Shown here: in pieces, positions 11,881 to 23,202 of the stretch
How the letters are laid out: each line of letters begins with the position of its first letter
How positions within the stretch are numbered: the stretch's first letter is position 1
Source: Gonocerus acuteangulatus
Taxonomy: Eukaryota > Arthropoda > Insecta > Hemiptera > Coreidae
NCBI GenBank assembly: GCA_946811695.1
Contig: OX328125.1
Span: forward strand, 51,450,494 to 51,514,493
DNA: 64,000 bases
Direction: 5' to 3'
Notes under the pieces: model-generated
Database searches by the model: none
Told to the model about the DNA's origin: nothing
The model's input: only the letters and a program-made list of their open reading frames with translations
Made by a program: the position numbers and the translations under genes

Positions 11881-12495
11881 AGAACTTTCGTAATATCATC
11901 TTATCGTTAATACGAATACATTCATAGTAAATATGATGCAAAACAGGTCAAACACCTCCACCTTTTTATTCCTTTTAACACAGAACGTTTTCGAGGTCAC
12001 ATCATCCTCAGTGTCCTCCTATAGCTCAGCGAATATTTACAATTTTTTCTGTGAATTTATTTGTATTTGCAGGAACATTTGTGAATAAAATTTATCTGTA
12101 TTTATATACTTAACGTAAGTTAAAACAAATAAATTCGTATTCACACTTATGAATACAAATTTATTTATATTCGTATTCACAAATATATGAAGTACGAATA
12201 AATTCTTATTTTTATTTATAAATAAAATTATGCCCATCACTGATTGTATGGAGTTGATTTTCTCACTTCTAATCCCCCCGCTCCGCTCTCAATCGCTGTA
12301 TATGTGTTTTTATCCTAACCTTTGAACATTTGAAGACGCTGTAGGACCAAGAATAAGAACAGAAATGTGTGCAGACCTTATTTACAATTTTGCACATTTA
12401 TGCATTCTCGACACGCGTACCTAGGATTTTGGACGTGGCCATTGTTCAGGAAGGTTCGCCTTAATACAATTAGACTGTAAGTTTGAGTTCATTGG
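11881..12495. other. Spacer with possible transposon ends
   Basis: On minus, 12015-11960 reads CTGAGGATGATG, then TCGAAAACGTTCTGTG and an A-rich stretch, resembling 3' tails of Penelope-like retroelements. Also on minus, CAGTGATGGGCATAATTTTA starts near 12243 and looks like a hAT-type terminus, without a found partner. Both are weak. Confidence 0.3.
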
Positions 12496-12498
12496 CTC

Positions 12499-12530
12499 CT
12501 GAAGAGGCACCTGAGGTGTGAAACATGTAG
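12499..12530 (+). ncRNA. Hammerhead-ribozyme-like core, copy 1
   Basis: CTGAAGA (matching the conserved CUGANGA) is followed by GGCACC-TGA-GGTGT, which can pair as stem II, then GAAAC. A minimal stem III (AC-AT-GT) and a three-base stem I (CTC/GAG) are possible. Penelope-like retroelements are known to carry minimal type I hammerheads. Short stems make this a motif match only. Confidence 0.35.
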
Positions 12531-12744
12531 AGGAAGAACAAATAACATGAATTAGCTTTGTTAATTATCTTTTATTGACCTTGCGCCTGAAAAATATTGG
12601 ATTGAAGAAGATTAGGACACTATAAAATATAAGAACCTTAGAAGTATTAATTTTTCATTCATTAATGTGGTATAATACGACTCACAATTTCGAAGACAGA
12701 AGCATTGAAGCCGAATACTGAATAAGAAGTCATAATACTATAAT

Positions 12745-13175
12745 ATAATAATCTACATATAAAAAAATCACTTGTCTGTCCGTTTGTCTGTTTGTTCCTT
12801 ATACAAATCCACACCTTTTGACCGATTTTAACCAAACTTGGAATACTGGTAGGTCTTGATACGGGAAGTCTCCTAGGCTAAGTTAAAAACGTCTACTAGC
12901 TGTCTGTCTGTATGGTTGGTTCCTCATAGAAATCCACACCTTTAGTCCGATTTTGACCAAACTTGGCACACAGGTAGGTCGAGATACAGGGAGTGTCATA
13001 GGCCTGGTGAAAATCGTCTATGGCTCATAGTTCGGAGATCACGAGTTCGAAACAATGAACCCAAATAGTTACAGATTAGCGTTATTAGGTTTTAATATTA
13101 ATTATTTGGTTTCTAATTTATTTTTGTTTTTATAGATGCAGAAATTAGGTGTAGCATAGCACGCCGGTTAACAGC
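12745..13175 (+). repeat. Dispersed repeat family A, copy 1
   Basis: Starts with an AT stretch and AAAAAATCACTTGTCTGTC, contains units with CCGATTTTGACCAAACTTGG, and ends in GCATAGCACGCCGGTTAACA then GCTAG. Other copies: 15690-16240 (minus) and 30725-31290 (plus). Internal units of roughly 120 bp repeat. Coding capacity absent; superfamily not determined. Confidence 0.6.
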
Positions 13176-13179
13176 TAGC

Positions 13180-15425
13180 AATTAATAAAAATTAAGCATC
13201 CATCCGAAGGAGAAGGGTAAACACGCGGAACTACTCCTTTCTTCTTTACTTTCCACCAGGTCAATAAAGTGACAGTTCAATGGATCGTTGGGTAAGCATG
13301 GGAAGTGAGGGAGGGAGGCCAACGAGGTAGCCATCAGGCAAAATGCATGACGCGCCAAAACACTGTTTCCCTCGTTCAGCGCTTGAAACAACCTCTATAG
13401 GCGGCTGAAAATAAACTCAGGCTGACTGTGAAAGCTGAAATTTTATTTTACTGCTCTCAGAGGTATTTCTCAGTGAGTCAGGTGTAGGGTGTTCTTTTTT
13501 TTAATGGCATGCCAACAACAATTCAGGTCATTCGTAAATTGCTCACTCCTTGATGTAATAATTAACAATGATTATTAATTTACATAAATACACATTAATA
13601 TACAATATATTACAATACAATTCACTATAAGCCAATAATTACATACAATCGATTAATGTCTCCTCAGGATAGCGACCCTCTTCAATGGTCAACCTCGGAA
13701 GGGGAAACATTATTAGAAGTTTTAATCAGTCATCTTAATTAATTAAGCCTAATATTCCAGGGCGGATCTGTTTTATTTGTTGGGAGGGAGAAAATTTTTG
13801 CGGGAATATCTTCGGGTCAAATCATATACACAACAATTGCTGTATTCGTAAATCAAAAATTCCCGGAACATATTTTTTTAATACGCTAGTACCTCAATGG
13901 CAAAATTATTATCCAAAACGGTCAAACCGATTTAAACGGAATTAGATAGGATGTTTTAGTCACCATTTTCACACTCGAGTATATAAAGGTCCTCGATGGA
14001 TTTTAATCTGTCAAAATGAATTTCTATTTTTACCGCTTATTTATACTTATTGTTGTTCTGCAAAGCAGTAAATAAACTTTGAACAATTTCTAAATATTGG
14101 AGATTATTTGAAAGTTCATCCTCTTTGGAAGGAGATAGATCACAGAGAAAGATGTCAGAATCATTCCAATAAGGAGCCTTTATTTCAAGTTATAAGAAGG
14201 AGTGGGTAACAAATCCTTAGGATCGAATGCTCAAGATTGAAGGAGATTTAAGGCTGATGGATATCCTACTAAATATTAGTTCATTTAAAAATAAAGTTGA
14301 TGTTATAAATTGTCATTTATTTACAATATGAAAATAGAAACTATCGTGTCTTTTAGTTACAGTATGGTTTTGTAATTTCGCTTGTGTATTTAATTTTGTC
14401 TACAAAAAAATATATAGACAAATCAATTTTCTTCTAATAAACAATTGTGGCATGTATATGTCTATTGTTTGTATCATCCCAATTATTGATCCTTTCAAAA
14501 TACATTTGAGCGCTACTATATAAATATATACTTACACAAACAAGGGCCATTTTCGGCGAAGAGTATGTAGAATCGATTATGATTTGAAGAGATTTGTGAA
14601 AATACTTTTATGTGTGACACCTCAAGGGGTGTATTCATTTAAAAAGTGCTAAAAACGAGTAGTTGAGGTAATATATTATTGGATTTACGTACAAGTTTCC
14701 TTCATTTTGAATCATGTTAATGTGAAGACATAATTTTCTGTAAATATGTTTTTCCAAGGAGGTACTAAGGAAGTATGATGCACTCCTCCTAGATACTATC
14801 TAAGGGTGTGTGGTATAGTAGCCTTTGTGTTGGGATCTAGAAGCTACTAATCCGATAAGACGGTAGTTCTGTCAGATCCATCTCCTGCCAGTCCATTTTC
14901 AGCCCTGAGAATTAAGAGATCATTATCTTCTCCTTCACCGTTTAGTCCTTCATTTCTCCCAGATGGCCTGTCCTTTGTCACAACTAACTCCCCCTTCGGG
15001 ACTTCAAATAGTTAGGATAACATTAACCTTCTTAATTACATTTCATTCATGATTAGGAAAAAATAACTAGTTCAACTAATGTTGAGATAATATGCCCAAG
15101 CCAATATCGTGAGATAGAGTATTTGGAAACGAAATAGTAGATTGGCTTTAAATGATTCATAACATTTTTCTCAGCCTTTAGATAGAGACCGCCGTCCCGG
15201 CTATGGTTGAATAATTATTCTAAGAGCTGGCAACGTGGCAAATCGGAAAAATATGTGCTTGAAACATTGAAAATTTTAGTTCTGCTCTTTTGAACGGGTT
15301 TTTGTGTCCTTTTGCCTAACGGTTTAAATATTTGTTGTTTTGTTTTTCTTTAAATGAATTAAACATTGAAATAAGTATTTTAGTAAAACAAAGTAGGAAA
15401 ATGTTAGTGTTTCCAAAAGCGAACG
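13180..15425. other. AT-rich spacer, no gene seen
   Basis: The minus ORF at 13182-13391 (69 aa) has no recognisable motif. No TIR or RNA gene found. Confidence 0.45.
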
Positions 15426-15429
15426 TTGA

Positions 15430-15590
15430 GATAGAGTACGGAGTGATTTCCGCTTAGGATTTTATTTATTTTTTTTTTTTAAGCATAAATATGCTTTAGC
15501 GATGACTAAACTGGAAAAAAAAACTTTACAGAAAAGTGTCCGCTGGCATACGCGCTGGCGGGGTGACCATAGACGAAAAAGAAGACTATA
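15430..15590 (+). repeat. Dispersed repeat family B, copy 2 (inverted)
   Basis: Reverse-complement similarity to about 10410-10515, including an AGCGATGACTAAACTGG block and an ACGAAAAAGAAGAC block. Confidence 0.5.
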
Positions 15591-15689
15591 TGTTATACAG
15601 TACTTTACATAGGTTTGTCGGGTGGAGCTAAGGCATTTTTATGTTCCTGAATATGAGCAGAAGGCTCCAAACGATTTAAGGTTTTTATA

Positions 15690-16240
15690 TCTAAACTAGC
15701 CGTTACCCGGCGTGCCATGCTACGCCTACTTTCTGCGCATAGAAAAGCCTAAATAAATTAGACAACAAATAAGTATTATTAAAATCTAATAACACGAATC
15801 ACTGACTGTTATGAACCTGTGGCCTCCCAACTGTGAGTCCTAGACGACTTTGACCTAACCTATAACACCCCCCGTATCAAGACATACATGTATACCAAGA
15901 TTCGTAAAAATTGGTCTAACGGTGTGGATTTGTATAAGGGACAAACATACAGACAGACTGCTGGTAGATTTTTTTGACCTAGCCTACGGCACTCCTCAGA
16001 TTAAGATCTACCTGTGTACCGAGTTTAGTCAAAATCGGACGAACGGTGTGGATTTGTATAAGGGACAAACATACAGACAGGCAGCTGGTAGATTTTTTTG
16101 ACCTTACCTAGGAGATTTCTCGTATCAAGACCTACCATTATTCCAAGTTTGGTCAAAATCGGTCAAACGGTGTAGATTTGTGTAAGGAACAAACAAACAG
16201 AAAAACAGACACACGTGATTTTTATATATATAGATATAGT
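15690..16240 (-). repeat. Dispersed repeat family A, copy 2
   Basis: On minus it runs from AAAAATCACGTGTGTCTG near 16225 to GCATGGCACGCCGGGTAACG and GGCTAG near 15693. Three imperfect tandem units of about 120 bp each carry a CGGTGTGGATTTGTATAAGG-like block. Confidence 0.65.
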
Positions 16241-16367
16241 TACATCATTAGATCCGTCATAGATTTTTAATGCGCGATACAGAATAATATATCCCAATTA
16301 AATATATTTCACGGGAGATCAAAACCTACTAATAACTTGTTTTCCTTTCTAATGGCATTAAGGATAT

Positions 16368-16425
16368 GAACGGAACCGCGCTAAGATGACGCAGTTCCTG
16401 GGAGTCTAGCTTTTTAAAATCACTT
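16368..16425 (-). mobile_element. Helitron family 2 5' head fragment
   Basis: On minus: AGACTCCCAGGAACTGCGTC followed by ATCTTAGCGCGGTTCC, then the usual TCATATCC...ATGCCATTAG continuation. Confidence 0.5.
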
Positions 16426-16429
16426 GTGA

Positions 16430-17480
16430 CTTTATTCGCCAAATAAACTTGCTGATTTTCAGGGTCCATGGCATTTTTTTATCATTGTCATGCCTCTGAA
16501 AATTAGCGATATAATGCATTAAACAAGTCAGTAAAACATTGGATATTGATAAGAAAAATAGGAGTGTTTATTTTTTCTCCTGCCTAAACTACACAATCAA
16601 CTATAAAATGAAAAAAATATAACTACATATAAAGAAAATGAAGTGTCAAGATTAAGACTTATGGATTAATTGTAACATTAGAAGTGGGCATATGTCTATA
16701 AATTACAGAAATCCACTTGGAGTAAAGTGTCGCCCCGTTGAAATGGAGTGTTGATGCTAATTTGAATAGGTAATTGATTGAGGTAGTAAAGCTGACCGGA
16801 GTTTGGATTGGTTATCGATAGCCTTAATTACCACGAAACACTCAATCAATGGTCTTAACCTTCCAGAACGCTCACTTTACAGTAAATACCAAACCCCTTC
16901 ATGTCCATCCTTAGAGTCTTGCAATTTAACAAAACAGTTTGCAATTCTCGAACTCTTTAGATTTATTAATGCACTCCTTTATCTCGTTTAGTCCTTTCGT
17001 TTATTATGGCAAATTTTCATTTATTGTCAATTTAATTAAGATCAAAAATACGACTGAAGAGTGCAAATTCAGGTACGTAGACAACAAAAAATAACTAGTA
17101 GAAAAATTATCATCACTAGCCTAACACTTATGAAAATACAAAACAACAAGTTTTGACACAAGTGTATGCAATGTAGACTATCTGTACGACTGCACACTTC
17201 TAACTGAAGAACGATAAACACACCAGACATACGTGACTCTTAGGAACATGGAAAATTGTTCTTTTAAGGAAAAAATTTTATTTAATAAAGGTAATTGGAT
17301 ATTGAAACAAATTGCTAAGCAATTGTATTTATTTAGGAACATCGGCAATAAGGCTATTATCTCAATACCAATATTTTAATCCATATTAATTAAAAATACA
17401 ATTATCTAATTATACAATGTTACATATGCATCCAATTATAAAATTAATCAAATTTATAAAAAAAAAAACAAATGACTAAA
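16430..17480. other. AT-rich spacer, no gene seen
   Basis: The 62-aa ORF at 16803-16991 has no known motif. Confidence 0.45.
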
Positions 17481-17487
17481 AATAAAA

Positions 17488-17640
17488 TGCGTTATCTTAA
17501 CCTGGCTCCAACCTTACCCCGAGTGTCATTTGCAAAGCTTAGAATAAAAGCAGTGTATTTTTTGTTTGGTATTTCGTTAAAAATGTAAATACTTGTAAAA
17601 ATGTAAAATGAAATCTCCGAGAAAAGGAAGAACTCTACAA
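17488..17640 (+). mobile_element. Helitron family 2 head, degraded
   Basis: Contains the family block CCCCGAGTGTCATTTGCAAA and the TTAGAATAAAAGCAG continuation seen also at 8463 and 18880. Confidence 0.45.
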
Positions 17641-17743
17641 AATGATCATTTCAAGACAGTATGTAAACAATTGGTGAAATGTTTAAATTTAAGTGATGAT
17701 GTGAAACATTAGTTAATTTTGAAGAGTGTTTTTTTCACAGTTA

Positions 17744-17787
17744 GGTATTTATTAGCTTATATTTAATAATATAAGCTAATACATACC
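17744..17787. repeat. Inverted repeat, 20-bp arms, one mismatch
   Basis: GGTATTTATTAGCTTATATT at 17744-17763 is inverted at 17768-17787 around TAAT. Confidence 0.85.
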
Positions 17788-18065
17788 AACATTCATTAGA
17801 GGTTAGTATACAAACGCGTATTTTACTATTTCCTGTATTTTTAAAATTTTTATGTGAAAAGCTATGTTCATATTCTGATTCAGCAAGATCAAATTAGGGA
17901 TGATGAAATATTAAAATAAAAACCCCATACATAAAATTAAATTTTGTAGACCAGTGTTATAAACCAGCTGGCCATATTGCATTTGTTCAGTCAATGACCT
18001 AGTTTAAACTAGTGGAATGTTCTTCTCCTCAGGTTGTGCCTTAAGCTGTATTAAGAACATATTCC
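17788..18065. other. AT-rich spacer
   Basis: Nothing recognisable. Confidence 0.4.
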
Positions 18066-18067
18066 TC

Positions 18068-18100
18068 CTGAAGAGGACCCGGAACGGTGCGAAACAAGTA
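18068..18100 (+). ncRNA. Hammerhead-ribozyme-like core, copy 2
   Basis: CTGAAGAGGACC, a CGGAAC loop, GGTGC and GAAAC lie in the same order as at 12499. Stem II has one mismatch. It is followed by AAATAAAGTTCCTGAGCC, resembling the 3' end of a retroelement. Probably a decayed member of the same family. Confidence 0.3.
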
Positions 18101-18835
18101 GGCGAAAATAAAGTTCCTGAGCCTACTTAGTGAAGATTTTATTTTTTGACGTTCCACCTATTCCGATAATTCGCTAAATTCAAGCAATTGGTCATTTAAC
18201 GAATAATTTATCTTATTTATTTATCGACAATCTTAACCTTGGCAATATCAGCGGTGAACGATCTCTGATCGAAAAACTATTTTCGGTCGGTCGTTTCTGG
18301 AAGAACATAAAGTATTTTTGGTTTCTAAAAGCGTGATCAAAATTCGTAAGTAAATTCATCTGATGGGTGAAATGTTAAGGGTTATGAGAGTGCGTGGGAG
18401 TGTATTGGAAAGCCAGCACTCTCTCGAGAGCTAGGCTAGAGAGTGGGTAGAGAGTAGTCTCAGCTCGGAATAAATATGCCTGGGGGATGTTATGACAAAC
18501 AGCTCTCTCTGCTCCAAACAATTCCTAGCAACAAAACCTAACCTCACTCTATTTCCCCTTATTAGTGGGTCGGCAAACTCAACCAGTTTCTTAACAATGA
18601 GTATTGTTTATCTTCAGAGATTTATGACTCCTTACACTCCTCAACATCATCATTACTTACATAAATTGTTTTGCCGAGGGAGAAAAAGAACTTCGTGCTC
18701 AATATTTTACAAGAACGCCCACGTCAGATGATCATTTCTATTTTTTAGAGGTTCTTGCCCAAATACCATAGAAATATTAATTTTGTCTAGTTTTTATCTA
18801 TTTTTTGGTTTCTAATGAAGGCGACGCAGTAGAAT
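18101..18835. other. Spacer, no gene seen
   Basis: The 79-aa ORF at 18492-18731 is unrecognised. Confidence 0.4.
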
Positions 18836-18837
18836 AA

Positions 18838-19085
18838 AAGGAACTGCGACATCTTAGCGCGTATCCGTTCTCATCCCTAATGTAAATTGGAAAGCTCAGA
18901 ATAGAAACAGTTAATTTTTTGTCTTAATCTTTCTTCGAAAATGTAAAAAAAATCCAAGATCATAGGCGCCACAAGAGGAAACGGACAATATCCTATGCGA
19001 AATTTATTCCATTTGTCCAAATTTGATTGCTTTATCAAACCTCACAATACAACTAAATATGTAGGAACATTAATAAGCTTTCGAT
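18838..19085 (+). mobile_element. Helitron family 2 head fragment
   Basis: GGAACTGCGACATCTTAGCG at 18840 is followed by the family blocks CTCATCCCTAATG and AGAATAGAAACAG. No 3' end found. Confidence 0.5.
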
Positions 19086-19094
19086 TTTTCTTTT

Positions 19095-19490
19095 CTTTTT
19101 TTTTTCGCTCATAACACCAAAAGAATTCATGACAGAGACCTTTCTAAGGCGACAAAAGATTTGTAATAACATTTTCTTTAATGCCCCAATATTCAGAAAT
19201 GTTAGTATTTATTAGCTAATTTGCAAAACATTTTCAATTGTAATACAAATATTTGACGTTTTGGGAAGGTCTGTAACATGAATGCATTTTGAGTTATGAG
19301 CGAAAGAAGTAAAAAACAAAACGTGTTTTTTTTTTCGATTTGATTTTACATTAAATAAAAAAAAACAATATTTCCGGTGATTTTCGATTAACGTATGCCT
19401 GAATTATTGTTATATAAGGTCATCCGAAGATATTTCCACGAACATTAGCTTGCACCATATCAATATCAAACTACAGCTACATTTTTACAG
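19095..19490. mobile_element. Long-TIR DNA element, short version
   Basis: TTTCGCTCATAACACCAAAA near 19105 is inverted at about 19310 (TGAGTTATGAGCGAAAG), with arms of about 50 bp. Beyond it, 19330-19490 matches the outer arm of the longer relative at 47715-48650 in inverse orientation (shared AACTACAGCTAC block). No coding sequence. Confidence 0.55.
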
Positions 19491-20059
19491 ATGCGCCCAC
19501 GTCTTAAACGTCATATATATTTTAACAAATTAAGATTTATTAAGTATAAATGTTTGGCGTTTCGTTCTAAAAATAGTCGAGTAGTATTCATGATCACTAA
19601 ATTAAGCCTTCTCTTTAGTTTTCAGATGAACGTCTTATGTAAGGACAGATTTGTGAAAGTTTCTAAATATTCGGTTAAGTGAAGACAAAGTCCACAAGGA
19701 TTGCAAGGTAAACTATTGACTCACTATAATGACAACAATTGATAACATAGCCAATTACTTTAAGGAAAACCCGTGCAATGATAATACAATGTGAGGAATA
19801 TTATTGTAATAAAACAGAATACAATATTCACTTGGAGAAGAGGGGGAATATGAACAAAGGATCGGCCAGTTCTCCTGCCGTTGAGTTTCCCTTCTGTAAC
19901 TATGGCGAAGCCGCACAATTTTACTCAATCTCAGTTCAGAGTTACGCAGAGTTTTCCTTACATATACATTACTCTATTGGCAGAGTTAGATGTTTCCCAG
20001 AGTTGTCGGTTCTTAATTAAAATCAATCAACAACCTTATAACAACTACAGACTGATAAC
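19491..20059. other. Spacer before the hAT element
   Basis: Small ORFs (19491-19682, 19778-20020, 19881-20099) are unrecognised. The last 8 bases before the hAT end (20052-20059, CTGATAAC) form its left target duplication. Confidence 0.45.
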
Positions 20060-20631
20060 TAGAGCCTGGAAGTTAGGAAAAATGCCTTTTTTTATCTGAA
20101 TGGATATATTGAAGAATCAGATAGAAATAAATATGTTTCAGTGCATTTAGGAAGTGTAAAGACAATTTTTATTTTGCCTTTTTTTACCTATTTTGGCTAT
20201 TTTAAGATTTAATACCTTTTTTACTATTTTTTTCTGGGATTTAAGCATTTTAAAAAGCCCCGTTCATCGAAGACAAAAAAGTTTGCACAAGTTAAATTAC
20301 ATATATCCGTCACAAATATCTATTCGAGAACTCATTTTCCCAACCCATAGATTTAACCTCTATAAATAACATATCCTTCCTTAGTAGAAGGAATGATGAA
20401 GCATAATGAATACCAGGATAGAGACAGGATGAGAGAAGATCTTCTTCTTGCTCACACCCCTTTTGCTATGACGATGGTTAGTTAACTGGTACTCCGGATT
20501 TCGAAATATTAAGATATTGCAGAGGAAGGGAGGAAATAACTTCCCTCTAACAGGACAATTATAAAATAAGCTGTTAGTCTACTGTTGAACTTCTTAAAGA
20601 CAGCTCGTGTGTTCGTTCTCACTTATTTATC

Positions 20632-21766
20632 ATGCCGAAAGTTTCATCGTTGCGTGGTAAATTACATAGCTATGTTCACGAATTCGGTTCGGATTTACTT
20701 TCTACTGATGGAGCTATACCCTTCTGCAAAGTCTGTGAAAAATCTTTCAATCACGATAAAAAGTATTTTATTACTCAACAATTCGCAGCAACGAAACATA
20801 AATCTAGGATAAATACTGTTGGTCCTAAGATTAATTTAATTGCAACAGCAGTTACAACATCCAGCAGGCAATCTCAGTTTTCCCTGGATCTATGCAAAGC
20901 TTTCTTGGACTCAGGAATTCCGTTCTGGAAACTGGGAAATCAATCCCTGAGGACATTTCTGAAAAAGTACACTAAAGAAGAGGTTCCATCAGAATCCACG
21001 TTAAGAAAGTCCGTCACGCAGGAGCTGCATAACTAAGCACTTTCCTCAGAATTTGGATAGTGTAGACTGCTTTCCAGAACAATTTGCTTAACATATCCAA
21101 CATAAATAAAATAAAAACATGAATAGTTCTCTTTTAAATTTGTAATGAGTAACTGATCAATTATTAATTTGTTTCCAGAGTTATGTTTACACATGGTACC
21201 TATTACACTACGTAATAAATACAAAAAACCTCATATTATCGTATTTTGATCTAATGCAGGAACAGGATACAGTCACTCTAGTGGTAGAAAGCGCTCCTTG
21301 CGGCGGCTTTGTGAACCTACGTCTGGCTTTCTATTGAAATATATTACAAATTAAACCCCCGCTTTCCGATTGACCGATTCAGCTCACTTTTACAACCCTT
21401 CTTTCTCATGAGTTACCCACGACGTATAACGCGTTTCGTTACAATACAGCAGAAATTACGACCGATATGAGTATATTAGTAATTTGGGTCCGGAGTAAAC
21501 CCCCCTCTCCTAATGAACCGATTTAGTTCATTTTTATATCTCACTTTTCTCTCTATATTAACATTACGAATACCGAGTTTCGTTGAAATATAACAAATAT
21601 TACGGCTGACATAGTCAAATTAGTGTTTTGGGTTCGGGGTAAACCCCCCCTTCCGGTGGACCGACTTTGGTGGTTAACGAACTCGTTCAATCGTTTGCTA
21701 ATTGAATGCTATATACCAAGTTTCGTGACGAACGAACAAAACCTCTGGCCGCTATCGTGTCAACAG

Positions 21767-21823
<57 letters not shown>

Positions 21824-22770
21824 AACGGGGGTCATTTTTCGGTGTCTACTAGGTAGGATCGATAAAGATTTGAAGAAATTTTTCAAAAATTCCGTCATGA
21901 GTCCAACCTCAATAGCTACTTTCCTTCGGAGGAAAGTGCTAAAAAACGTATTTAAATATCACCTTTGAGGAGACGATGCAGAGGATTCGACTCAGAGTTG
22001 CAGAAAAGAAGATCTGGATCTCCATTGATGAAACTACGGATGCAATGGGACGTTACATAGCCAATGTTATCATTGGAACCATGGAAGCAAAGCATACTGA
22101 CTTATCATCAGTATATCTTTTAACGACAGAGGAGATGGAGAGAGCAAATGGTACCACAGTGGCACAGTTGTTTACCAATTCACTAATGCTACTCTGGCCG
22201 GACGGAATACGGCATGATGATGTCCTACTTTTTGTCACAGATGCAGCACCTTACATGAAAAAAACAGCTAAAGCCTTACGAGTTCTCTTTCCTAAAATGG
22301 TCCACCTCACTTGTCTAGCACATGGCCTCCACAGAATCGCTGAAGAGATAAGAAGTTTGTATCCTCACGTGGATAAATTAGTTTCTAACGCCAAGAAAAT
22401 CTTCCTAAAATCACCCTCTCGAATCAGGGGTTTTAAGGATATAGCACCAGAGCTGGCTTTACCTCCTCAGCCAGTTCTTACCAGATGGGGACCCTGGATC
22501 TCAGCAGTAATATATTACTGCAACAACTTGGACAAGATACGTGTGGTAGTTCATGCAGTATCAGTAGACGAAGTTAGTTCAGTTCGCGAGGTAAAAAAGT
22601 TGCTGGACCAAGAAGAGCTTAGCAATGATCTGGCATTTATAAAAGCACATTATAGTGGGATACCGGAAGCAATCTTGAAGTTAGAGAAAAGAGATGATTC
22701 GCTGGTATCATCTATGGCGATCTTCGAAGATGCTGTAAATCAACTGCTCCAAGCACCAGGAGCTTCTTAA
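20632..22770 (+). pseudogene. hAT transposase, CGGBP1-like, split by a Helitron and C-terminally truncated
   Basis: The N-terminal part (20632-21009, 126 codons) opens MPKVSSLRGKLHSYVHEFG and has a BED-type zinc finger-like CKVCEKSF with a downstream KHK. The second part (from 21943; first Met 21976) has WISIDETTDAMGRYIANVII, the start of the hAT catalytic core, then DDVLLFVTDAAPYMKKTAKA and a LTCLAHGLHRI block, as in CGGBP1-like hAT proteins of arthropods. Removing the Helitron at 21010-21942 joins codon to codon without a frame change (a Lys codon follows LRK). The protein stops at 22768-22770 before the C-terminal hAT dimerisation region, which is absent downstream, so the copy cannot encode a complete transposase. 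The start is the first in-frame ATG; family assignment is from recognisable motifs. Confidence 0.75.
21010..21942 (+). mobile_element. Helitron-like family 1, copy 2, inside the hAT gene
   Basis: Begins TCCGTCACGCAGGAGCTGC and ends with hairpin plus GCTAA at 21942. At 933 bp it is shorter than the other copies because it has fewer internal units. It contains an (AT)n tract at 21775-21820. The host gene frame closes exactly around it, which fixes both ends to within a base or three. Confidence 0.8.
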
Positions 22771-23200
22771 TACATCAAATATAGGTTCTTCATACCGAGA
22801 CGATTCATTTGATACCCCACATCAGGGGTTTCGGACGGAATGACGGGTTTCCGAAGGAAGTACAAAACTGGCACGCCCCCGCCCCGGAAGCGGAGTCAAA
22901 AACAACTTTTCAGGATTTTACGATTTTTTCCTTTAATAACACCTTCATATCTATCATCATGCAAAATTTCAAGCCTCTAGCATCATTGGAAGTGCCTAAT
23001 AATTTTGACAAAAAAACAGCTGTGCGCCAATGTAAAAAGTACCTACATGCATATAGTTCATCAAAGAAAAAATTACTTTTCTTCAAGAAAGTGAAGCCCA
23101 ATTGAAGCAATAGAGTTAAAAAGAAGTGATTTACTGACAAAAAGGTGAGTGAGTAAGAAGTTTAAAGTAAATAGTGACACAATATCTAAAATAATAACCA
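22771..23200. other. Junction between hAT gene and LINE fragment
   Basis: The hAT reading frame ends in unrelated sequence here. A 98-aa ORF (22809-23105) is unrecognised and may be LINE 5' untranslated sequence. Confidence 0.4.
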
Positions 23201-23202
23201 TT

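Noticed and set aside
11655..11927. ORF of IPPSISFL repeats
   Set aside because: Reverse-strand reading of the degenerate 24-bp minisatellite.
13182..13391. 69-aa ORF as a gene
   Set aside because: No recognisable domain and no supporting neighbour.
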